Assembly (NCBI RefSeq): GCF_002999235.1
Contig: NZ_CP027236.1
Span: 3,162,001-3,226,000, forward strand
Direction of reading: 5' to 3'
DNA: 64,000 nt
Source of the DNA: Actinomyces sp. oral taxon 897
Lineage (GTDB): Bacteria > Actinomycetota > Actinomycetes > Actinomycetales > Actinomycetaceae
Shown here: piece by piece, positions 11,063 through 18,441 of the stretch
How the letters are laid out: each line of letters opens with the position of its first letter
Numbering within the stretch: the first letter of the stretch is position 1
The notes under the pieces: model-generated
What the model saw: only the letters and a program-made list of their open reading frames with translations
The model's database searches: none
What the model was told of the DNA's origin: nothing
Translations under genes and position numbers: made by a program

Positions 11063-12787
11063 CTACCCGTCAGCCGGCTCGGTGGCCGCCAGGGCGGCGT
11101 CGACCGCCTCCTGGTCGTGCGCGATGCGCTCGGCGGTGAAGGCGGGGTCGGCACCCACCAGGGCCAGGCCGGTGAGTACCTCCGTGCCGTAGTTGTGCCC
11201 GTGGCCGTGGGGGACGTCAGCGGCGCGCGCCAGGTCCATGCTCACCTGGAAGAAGGTGATGTAGGGCATCCACACCATGGAGGGGGAGCGGTCGGCGCCC
11301 GCGGGCTCCTGGAGCCAGTCCGGCTGGGTACGCACCAGGTCGGGCGACCACCACACCACCGGGTCGCTGGCGTGCTGTATGAACAGGATCCGTCTGCCCG
11401 TCCACGTGGGGTCCCCCACGAAGGAGCTGAGCTGGGCGCGGTCCTGGGCGAAGCGCACCGTCATCCCGGCGGAGTAGACCGGGTCCGCCTGGGTGGTGCC
11501 CGGGTCGCGCCGGGCCACCAGCTGGTCCCAGATCCGCGAGCTGCGGGGCGGGCCCACCCACAGCACGCCGTCCACGGACCCCACCAGGTCGGCGAGCCCG
11601 CCAAAGGCCGCCTCGCCGGCCACCACCCCCAGGGACTCGCCGTACAGCAGCAGCCTGGGGCGGTGGTCCTCCGGCAGGGTGCGCCACCAGGCCACGACGG
11701 CCTCCACCAGGGCCCGCCCGCTGGAGCGCGCGGTGTCCGGGTCGGCGATGAACTGCACCCAGCTGGGCAGGTAGGAGTACTGCGCCGCGGCGATGGCCGT
11801 GTCGCCGTCGTACAGGACCTCCAGGGACAGGGCGGCGGTGGGGTCCACCCAGCCCGTCCCCGTGGTGGGGGCGATCATGACCACCCGGCGGTCGGCGGCA
11901 CCGGTACGCTCCAGCTCCTGCACCACCAGGGCCGCCCGGGCCTCGTCGGTGGGGGCGCTGGCCAGGCCCGCGTAGACGCGCACCGGCTCCCGGGCCGCCC
12001 GGCCGGTGACCGCCTCCAGCCCCGAGGCGTCCAGGCCCCGGCCCAGGAAGGCCCGCCCCTGGAACCCGACCGTCTCCCAGGCCACGGGCGATGCCGGGGA
12101 GCCGGAGCGCTCGGGGACCGTGGGCCGGGTGGCCAGGTCCGGCACGGAGGTGGCGTCAGGGCCGGAGAACAGCAGGTCGGCCCCCTGGGTGAGCACGCCG
12201 GGGACGGCCTGCAGGACCAGGGCGAGAATCAGGACCAGGGTGACCAGCCAGGCGGTCAGGGAGCGGACGACCACGGGCAGGCGCTGGGGCAGGCGGGCGC
12301 GCAGCCAGCCCTCCAGGTGCAGGAACCCCCGGCCGACCCACACCAGGGCCATCCACACCCCGAACCCCACCGGGAAGACCAGCAGGTAGGTCAGGGGCGA
12401 GTAGGCCCGTGAGCCGGTCAGGGCGGCGACCTGCCCCTGCCACCGCACCGCGAACAGCAGGACGACGTTGAGGGTCAGGACCACGATGCCGCTCAGCACC
12501 GCCTCCGCCCCCCGGCGCCACCGGCTCCACCTCGGGGTGGGGTACCAGCCGAAGGCGTGGGCCACGGCCAGGGCCAGCGTGCGGGCCCAGGCCCGCCAGC
12601 ACCAGGCCAGGAAGGTGCCCAGCATGTAGCCCGTCCCCGCGCACAGGCCGCAGGCCAGGCCCTGGGTGGCCAGGTCGCGGGGGAGCAGCGAGGGCGTCAG
12701 GGCCAGGACGAAGAAGACGGCGCCCAGCACCAGGCCGACGGTGTCCGGGCGGAGCCGGTCCCACGTGCGTGTCAGGATGTCGCGCAT
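11063..12787 (-). CDS. Membrane-anchored alpha/beta-hydrolase (Abhydrolase_9 type)
   Basis: 574 residues with about five hydrophobic segments in the first 200 (for example LVLGAVFFVLALTPSLL and LVTLVLILALVLQAVPG), then a globular catalytic domain. The nucleophile elbow is LLYGESLGVVAGE (about residue 382), and the domain ends with the GHGHNYG segment typical of this actinobacterial family, which likely supplies the catalytic His. The layout matches the two-part Abhydrolase_9_N / Abhydrolase_9 proteins. The substrate is unknown; an envelope lipid or ester is plausible given the membrane anchor. It begins 26 bp after glgX ends, so the two are probably co-transcribed. Confidence 0.82.
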   Translation of the reverse strand: MRDILTRTWDRLRPDTVGLVLGAVFFVLALTPSLLPRDLATQGLACGLCAGTGYMLGTFLAWCWRAWARTLALAVAHAFGWYPTPRWSRWRRGAEAVLSGIVVLTLNVVLLFAVRWQGQVAALTGSRAYSPLTYLLVFPVGFGVWMALVWVGRGFLHLEGWLRARLPQRLPVVVRSLTAWLVTLVLILALVLQAVPGVLTQGADLLFSGPDATSVPDLATRPTVPERSGSPASPVAWETVGFQGRAFLGRGLDASGLEAVTGRAAREPVRVYAGLASAPTDEARAALVVQELERTGAADRRVVMIAPTTGTGWVDPTAALSLEVLYDGDTAIAAAQYSYLPSWVQFIADPDTARSSGRALVEAVVAWWRTLPEDHRPRLLLYGESLGVVAGEAAFGGLADLVGSVDGVLWVGPPRSSRIWDQLVARRDPGTTQADPVYSAGMTVRFAQDRAQLSSFVGDPTWTGRRILFIQHASDPVVWWSPDLVRTQPDWLQEPAGADRSPSMVWMPYITFFQVSMDLARAADVPHGHGHNYGTEVLTGLALVGADPAFTAERIAHDQEAVDAALAATEPADG

Positions 12788-12813
12788 GTCGTAAGCCAGG
12801 ATGCAGGGCCGGC

Positions 12814-15213
12814 CTAGGCGTCAGCCAGCAGCCCCTCGGTCAGCAGCCCCTCAGCCAGCTCGTCCGACCCGCCCTGCCCCGCGGGCGCGGGGCGCATGAC
12901 CAGGGTCTCCCCGGACAGGTAGATCCTCACCGACAGGGCGTCCAGGGTGGTGGTGTCCCCCGGCCGGTCCTGGCGGCAGATCATGGTGCCCTGGTGGGTG
13001 CGCTGGGCGCGCCCGGGGATACGCACCTCGGCCTGGGCGGCCGGGCCCCGCTCCACCCGGTGGGCCAGGGCGAAGGCGGAGGTGTGCGGGCGCGGCACCG
13101 CCCAGGTGGAGTCCCAGGTCAGGTGCCAGTCGGTGTTGTGCCCGTCAGGCAGGACGACGTCCACCTGGTCCAGGGAGCCGTTAATGACCACCAGGAGGTC
13201 GTTGTCGCCCCACCGGGTGCCCGAGCGCAGCATCTGGACCACGCGCGTGTAGGGGTCGTGCCAGGCGTTGGTGTCCATGAGGGTGGCGTTCGCCTTGAAC
13301 CAGGACAGGTCCGGCAGGGTGTCCCCCGGCGGGACCGCCCCGGTGGCGAAGACGTCAGGGCGCAGGACCGGGTGCCTGTCGCGCAGGCGCAGCAGGAACC
13401 GGGTGGTGGCGGCCAGGCCCTTCTGCCAGGGCTCCAGGTTCCAGTTGTACCAGGAGATGGGGGAGTCCTGGCAGTAGGAGTTGTTGTTGCCGTCCTGGGT
13501 GCGGCCCATCTCGTCCCCGCCCAGGATCATGGGCGTCCCGGCGCTCACCAGGAGGGTGCCCAGCAGGTTGCGGGTGTTGCGACGTCGCAGCACCTCGATC
13601 GGGCCGCCGCCCAGGCCCTCGGGCAGGGGCCCCTCGAAGCCGTGGTTCCAGGAGCGGTTGTCGTCGGTGCCGTCCCGGTTGTCCTCCAGGTTGGCCAGGT
13701 TGTACTTGTGGTCGTAACAGGTCAGGTCCCGCAGCGTGAAGCCGTCGTGGGCGGTGACGAAGTTGACGCTCGCCAGCGGCCCGCGCCCACCGGGGTACTC
13801 CCCGTGGATGAACATGTCCGCACTCCCCGACAGCCGGGTGGCCAGGTCCCGCAGATCCGCCCCGGGGCGGCCCTTGGAGATCTCCGAGGCGTCAGAGAGC
13901 CAGAAGGAGCGCACCGTGCCGCGGTAGCGGTCGTTCCAGTCCTGGAAGGGCTCGGGGAACTCCCCGGTGCGCCAGCCGCCCGGGCCCACGTCCCAGGGCT
14001 CGGCAATGAGCTTGACCCCCGAGAGCACCGGGTCGGTGGCCATGGCGGTCAGCAGGGGGTGGCGGGAGGAGAACTCCGCGGCATTGCGCCCCAGGGTGGC
14101 CGCCAGGTCGAAGCGGAACCCGTCCACGCGCACGTCGCTGGCCCAGTAGCGCAGGGAGTCCAGGATGAGCTGGATCGCCCGCGTGGAGCGCACGTCCACG
14201 CTGTTGCCGGTGCCGGTGACGTCGAAGTAGGTGGCGGGCCGGTGGGGGGCGTGGAGGTAGTACTCCAGGTTGTCCAGGCCGCGCAGCGACAGGGACGGGC
14301 CGTCCACCCCGCCCTCGCAGGTGTGGTTGTAGACCACGTCCATGACCACCTCCAGGCCGGCCTCGTGGAGGATCGAGACCATGCCCCGCACCTCGTCCAG
14401 GACGGCCTGGGGGCCCGCCTCACGGGAGGCCACCGTGGCGTAGGAGGCCTCCGGGGCGAAGTAGCTCAGCGTGGAGTAGCCCCAGTAGTTGCGCATCCCC
14501 TTGGCCTGCAGGAAGGTCTCGGAGAAGGCCGCGTGGATGGGCAGGAGCTCAATGGTGGTGATGCCCAGGTCCTTGAGGTAGGCCACCGTGGCCGGGTGGG
14601 CCAGGCCCGCGTAGGTGCCTCGCAGGCTCTCAGGGACGTCGGGCAGGCCCAGGGTGAGCCCCTTGACGTGGGTCTCGTAGATGACGGTGCGCTCGCGGGG
14701 CACGCGCGGGCCGGGGACCACGGCGAAGGACGGCCCGGTGACCACGCCCAGGGCCATGTCCGGGGCCGAGTCCAGGGACGAGGGGGTCGGGGGGGAGCTG
14801 GTGGGACACAGGTTGGCGTCCACCTGGTGGGCGTAGAGGGAGGGGCCCAGCACGGGCTCACCGTCCAGGGCCCTGGCGTAGGGGTCCAGCAGGAGCTTAC
14901 AGGGGTTGTACAGGAGCCCCTCGGAGGGGTTCCACTCCCCGTGGGCGCGGTAGCCGTAGCGCTGACCGGCCCCGATATCGGGCAGGTGGACGCCCCACAG
15001 CCCGCGTGCCGGGCCGTGCATGCCCACCCGGGTCTCGGCCACGATCGTGCCGTCCGTGTCCAGTGAGAACAGGCAGAGGTCTACCGCGGAGGCGTGGGGG
15101 GCCGCCACGACGAAGTCCGTGCCGTCCGCGGTCACGGTGGCGCCCAGGCGCGTGCGGTCAGTAGCGTCGCGCGGCGCACGCAACGCCGGTGTAACAAAGG
15201 ACGAGTAGGACAT
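12814..15213 (-). CDS. glgX: Glycogen debranching enzyme GlgX (isoamylase type)
   Basis: GH13 enzyme that hydrolyses alpha-1,6 branches of phosphorylase-trimmed glycogen. An N-terminal CBM48-like beta domain (GLWGVHLPDIGAGQRYGYRAHG) precedes the barrel, which shows VMDVVYNHTCEGG, the nucleophile region RVDGFRFDLAATLGR, the acid LIAEPWDVGPGGW and FVTAHDGFTLRD. About 799 aa, slightly longer than typical because of a Ser/Pro-rich loop (TSSPPTPSSLDS). The first ATG is at 15213; an upstream TTG at 15249 is unlikely. Complements the glgE/mak genes at the window start: glucan synthesis there, debranching here. First gene of a minus-strand run, divergent from etfB. Confidence 0.95.
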   Translation of the reverse strand: MSYSSFVTPALRAPRDATDRTRLGATVTADGTDFVVAAPHASAVDLCLFSLDTDGTIVAETRVGMHGPARGLWGVHLPDIGAGQRYGYRAHGEWNPSEGLLYNPCKLLLDPYARALDGEPVLGPSLYAHQVDANLCPTSSPPTPSSLDSAPDMALGVVTGPSFAVVPGPRVPRERTVIYETHVKGLTLGLPDVPESLRGTYAGLAHPATVAYLKDLGITTIELLPIHAAFSETFLQAKGMRNYWGYSTLSYFAPEASYATVASREAGPQAVLDEVRGMVSILHEAGLEVVMDVVYNHTCEGGVDGPSLSLRGLDNLEYYLHAPHRPATYFDVTGTGNSVDVRSTRAIQLILDSLRYWASDVRVDGFRFDLAATLGRNAAEFSSRHPLLTAMATDPVLSGVKLIAEPWDVGPGGWRTGEFPEPFQDWNDRYRGTVRSFWLSDASEISKGRPGADLRDLATRLSGSADMFIHGEYPGGRGPLASVNFVTAHDGFTLRDLTCYDHKYNLANLEDNRDGTDDNRSWNHGFEGPLPEGLGGGPIEVLRRRNTRNLLGTLLVSAGTPMILGGDEMGRTQDGNNNSYCQDSPISWYNWNLEPWQKGLAATTRFLLRLRDRHPVLRPDVFATGAVPPGDTLPDLSWFKANATLMDTNAWHDPYTRVVQMLRSGTRWGDNDLLVVINGSLDQVDVVLPDGHNTDWHLTWDSTWAVPRPHTSAFALAHRVERGPAAQAEVRIPGRAQRTHQGTMICRQDRPGDTTTLDALSVRIYLSGETLVMRPAPAGQGGSDELAEGLLTEGLLADA

Positions 15214-15398
15214 GAGGCCTATTCTCGCTACGGCTTCAGGACGTCGCAACGCGAGGTGACGTGTACAGCTGTGACATCCTGCGCCTGTCCGCTCACCAAA
15301 GTGGCAGGCCAGACCCGGCCGCGGCGTGACTGATGGCTCACCCGGGCTCCCGGCTGCGCCCGTTCCCGCCCGGGAGGGGATATGGCAACCTTAGGGGC

Positions 15399-16196
15399 AT
15401 GAAAATCGTGGTCTGCATCAAGCACGTTCCTGACGTGCAGTCCGAGCGGCGCATGGAGGACGGTCGCCTGGTCCGCGGTGAGGACGACGTCCTCAACGAG
15501 CTCGACGAGAACGCCGTCGAGGCCGCCGTGGCCCTGGTCGAGGAGCTCGGCGGGGAGGTGGTCGCCCTGACCATGGGGCCCGAGGACAGCGAGGACGCGG
15601 TGCGCCGCGCCCTGCAGATGGGTGCCGACTCCGGCGTCGTGGTCAGTGACGAGGCCCTGGCCGGCTCCGACGTGGTCACCACCGCCCGGGTCCTGGCAGC
15701 CGCCGTGGCGCGTATCGGCGGGGTCGAGGCCGCCTCCGTCCCCACCGGCGTCGGCGACGTGGACCTCATTGTCACCGGCATGGCCTCCCTGGACGCCATG
15801 ACCTCCATGCTGCCCGGGGCGCTGGCCGCCGCCGCCGGCATCCCCGCCCTGACCCTGGCCACGTCCCTGGAGGTCACCGCGCAGTCGGTGACGGTCAGCC
15901 GCGCGGCCGGTACCGTCCACGAGGTCCTCTCCGCCCCGCTGCCCGCCCTCGTCTCGGTCACCGACCAGGCCAACGAGCCGCGCTACCCCAACTTCGCCGC
16001 CATGCGCGCCGCCCGCAGGAAGCCCGTGGACACCTGGGACCTGGGCGACCTGGGCCTGGAGGAGCCGGGGCAGGGCGACGTCGCGGTGGTCGCCACCCGG
16101 CAGCGTCCCGCCCGCCAGGCCGGGACCATCCGTACCGACGCCGGCGAGGCGGGCCGTGAGCTCGCCGCCTGGCTCGTGGAGAACAAGCTCGTCTAG
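15399..16196 (+). CDS. etfB: Electron transfer flavoprotein beta subunit
   Basis: Small ETF subunit (265 aa), which binds AMP or a second flavin and passes electrons from dehydrogenases to a quinone oxidoreductase or similar acceptor. It starts MKIVVCIKHVPD, has LNELDENAVEAA and the ETF-beta signature region VTDQANEPRYPNFAAMRAARRK near residues 187-208. ATG 15399 is chosen because homology starts there; the open frame above it (from 15333) is unlike the family. etfA follows after 40 bp. No acyl-CoA dehydrogenase or ETF-quinone oxidoreductase gene is nearby. Confidence 0.95.
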   Translation: MKIVVCIKHVPDVQSERRMEDGRLVRGEDDVLNELDENAVEAAVALVEELGGEVVALTMGPEDSEDAVRRALQMGADSGVVVSDEALAGSDVVTTARVLAAAVARIGGVEAASVPTGVGDVDLIVTGMASLDAMTSMLPGALAAAAGIPALTLATSLEVTAQSVTVSRAAGTVHEVLSAPLPALVSVTDQANEPRYPNFAAMRAARRKPVDTWDLGDLGLEEPGQGDVAVVATRQRPARQAGTIRTDAGEAGRELAAWLVENKLV

Positions 16197-16236
16197 GAGA
16201 GGCGCCCGGGCCCCGGGTGCAGAAAGAAGCTGAACC

Positions 16237-17241
16237 ATGTCTGACCTGCTTGACTCCCCGGTCCTGGTACTCACGGACCTGGACGACGCCGGGGCCCCCG
16301 CCCCCGGCGCCCTGGAGCTGCTCACCACCGCCTCCCACCTGACCGGCTCCGGCGTCATCGCCCTGGCGCTGGCCGACGTGGGACCGCGGGCCCGGGCGGC
16401 GCTGGCCGGGGCGGGGGCCACCCGCCTGCTCGTGGCCGACGTCGGCCAGCGTGCCGCCCTGGCGGGCGTGACCGGTGACGCCCTGGTCGCCGCCGCCCGT
16501 GCCGCGGACGTCGGCCTGGTCCTGGTGCCCGGCGACTACCGGGGCCGGGAGGCCGCCGCCCACGCCGCCGTGCTGCTGGGCTCCGCGGTCGTGGCCGACG
16601 CCGCCGACCTGGAGGTGGCCGACGGCGTCCTGCGCGCCAGCCGGCTGGTCCTGTCCGGCTCGTGGACCACCACCCTGGCTATCCGGCCCCACCCCGGCCA
16701 GCCGCCCGTGGTCGCCGTGCGCCCCGGTGGCGCCCAGGCGGCCTCCGGGCCCCTGGAGCCGGTCGTGGGTGCCCGGTCCCTGGACGCCGAGCCCCTGGAG
16801 CCGGCCGTGGGCGCCGCGGGCACGGTGTCCCTGGTGTCCCGGGAGCGGGCCGCCGTGGCCGCCGGGCCCGACCTGGGCGAGGCCCGCACCGTGGTGGTCG
16901 GTGGCCGCGGGGTGGACGGCGACTTCGCCCTGGTCCGCTCGCTGGCCGAGGTGCTGGACGCCGCCGTGGGGGCCACCCGGGTGGCCTGCGACGAGGGCTG
17001 GATCGAGCGGTCCGCCCAGATCGGCCAGACCGGCGTGTCCGTGGCCCCGCACCTGTACGTCGGCCTGGGGGTCTCCGGGGCCGTGCACCACACCAGCGGC
17101 ATCCAGGGGGCCGAGACGATCGTGGCCGTGGTGGACGACTCCGAGGCCCCGATCCTGGAGATGGCGGACTACGGCGTCGTGGGCGACGTGACCGAGGTCG
17201 TCCCCCAGCTGGTGGACGAGCTCGTCCGCCTGCGCGGCTGA
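16237..17241 (+). CDS. etfA: Electron transfer flavoprotein alpha subunit
   Basis: Large ETF subunit (334 aa), FAD-binding partner of EtfB. The C-terminal FAD domain is clear: VVVGGRGV, then QIGQTGVSVAPHLYVGLGVS and GAVHHTSGIQGAETIVAV, ending with DYGVVGDVTEVVPQLVDEL. AAAGAAG lies just before the ATG. The MoxR ATPase gene starts only 21 bp downstream, so electron-transfer and MoxR/VWA genes are probably on one transcript, an unusual pairing. Confidence 0.96.
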   Translation: MSDLLDSPVLVLTDLDDAGAPAPGALELLTTASHLTGSGVIALALADVGPRARAALAGAGATRLLVADVGQRAALAGVTGDALVAAARAADVGLVLVPGDYRGREAAAHAAVLLGSAVVADAADLEVADGVLRASRLVLSGSWTTTLAIRPHPGQPPVVAVRPGGAQAASGPLEPVVGARSLDAEPLEPAVGAAGTVSLVSRERAAVAAGPDLGEARTVVVGGRGVDGDFALVRSLAEVLDAAVGATRVACDEGWIERSAQIGQTGVSVAPHLYVGLGVSGAVHHTSGIQGAETIVAVVDDSEAPILEMADYGVVGDVTEVVPQLVDELVRLRG

Positions 17242-17262
17242 GCCCGCCACCGGGACGTCGTC

Positions 17263-18441
17263 GTGCAGCCAGGAGCCCCCGCCCCGCGTCGGGCAGGTAC
17301 CCCGCCCCGCGGGGCGGGTCGGGGTGCCGGGACGGGGGCCGGGGCAGGCCCTGCCAGGGCCGAGCTGCGCCCGCCCGCCGAGGACCGCTGGGCGAGCGAG
17401 CTGGCGGCCCTGGCCGATTCCGACGCCGCTTCCGGCGCCGAGGTCCCCGACGGCTGGAGGCTGTCGCCCCGCTCCGTGCGCGCCTTCGTCGTGGGCGACG
17501 AGCGGCTCGGGGTGACCCGCAAGTTCTACGGCGACGACCCCCTGGTGGACCGCGCCGTCGTCACGCTGCTGGGACGCCAGGGGCTCATGCTCGTGGGCGA
17601 GCCGGGCACGGCCAAGTCCATGCTCTCCGAGCTGCTCGCCGCGGCGGTCAGCGGGACCTCGACCCTGACCGTCCAGGGCTCGGCGGGCACCACCGAGGAC
17701 CACGTCCGCTACTCGTGGAACTACGCCCTGCTCATTGCCGAGGGGCCCTCGCGCCGCGCCCTGGTGCCCTCCCCGGTCTACCAGGCCATGGAGTCCGGCC
17801 GCCTGGTGCGCTTTGAGGAGATCACCCGCTGCCCGCCCGAGATCCAGGACACCCTCGTGTCGGTCCTGTCGGAGAAGCAGCTCATGGTGCCCGAGCTCGG
17901 CGACGGCTTCCGCGTGGCCGCCGCCCCCGGCTTCAATATTATTGCCACCGCCAACCTGCGAGACCGCGGCGTCCACGAGATGAGCGCCGCCCTCAAACGC
18001 CGTTTCAACTTCGAGACGGTGCGCCCTCTTACCGACCGGGCCTTCGAGGCCGAGCTCATCTCCCGGGCCCTGGAGGCCGAGCTCGGTCCCGACCGGGCCC
18101 CCATGAGCCCGCAGGTCCTCGACGTGCTGGTCACCACCTTCGCGGACCTGCGCACCGGCACCACCGCCTCCGGTGCCCCGGTCAAGCGCCCCGACGCCGT
18201 CATGTCCACCGCCGAGGCCGTCAACGTCGGGGTGGCCGCCTCCATGAGCGCCCGCTACCTGGGTGACGGGTCCGTCCGCGCCTCCGACATCGCCCGCCAG
18301 CTGGTGGGCGTGGCCCTCAAGGGCGAGGAGGAGGACGCCCGGCGCATGCGCTTCTACGTCGACTCCGTGGTGCGTGAGCGCGCCCGCACCTCGGCGCACT
18401 GGAAGGACTTCCTCACCGCCGCCCGGGGGCTGTGGGAGTGA
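17263..18441 (+). CDS. MoxR-like AAA+ ATPase (YehL-type)
   Basis: AAA+ ATPase of the MoxR group, expected to act as a hexameric chaperone-like motor with the VWA protein encoded two genes on. Walker A is GEPGTAKS (about residues 112-119), Walker B is LVRFEEITRCP, sensor 1 is IIATANLRDRG, and the arginine-finger region is MSAALKRRFNFET. The first 40 residues are Pro/Gly/Ala-rich and poorly conserved, so the GTG start at 17263 is uncertain. The stop overlaps the DUF5682 start as GTGA. The gene order ATPase-DUF5682-VWA-SWIM matches E. coli yehL-yehM-yehP-yehQ. Confidence 0.9.
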   Translation: MQPGAPAPRRAGTPPRGAGRGAGTGAGAGPARAELRPPAEDRWASELAALADSDAASGAEVPDGWRLSPRSVRAFVVGDERLGVTRKFYGDDPLVDRAVVTLLGRQGLMLVGEPGTAKSMLSELLAAAVSGTSTLTVQGSAGTTEDHVRYSWNYALLIAEGPSRRALVPSPVYQAMESGRLVRFEEITRCPPEIQDTLVSVLSEKQLMVPELGDGFRVAAAPGFNIIATANLRDRGVHEMSAALKRRFNFETVRPLTDRAFEAELISRALEAELGPDRAPMSPQVLDVLVTTFADLRTGTTASGAPVKRPDAVMSTAEAVNVGVAASMSARYLGDGSVRASDIARQLVGVALKGEEEDARRMRFYVDSVVRERARTSAHWKDFLTAARGLWE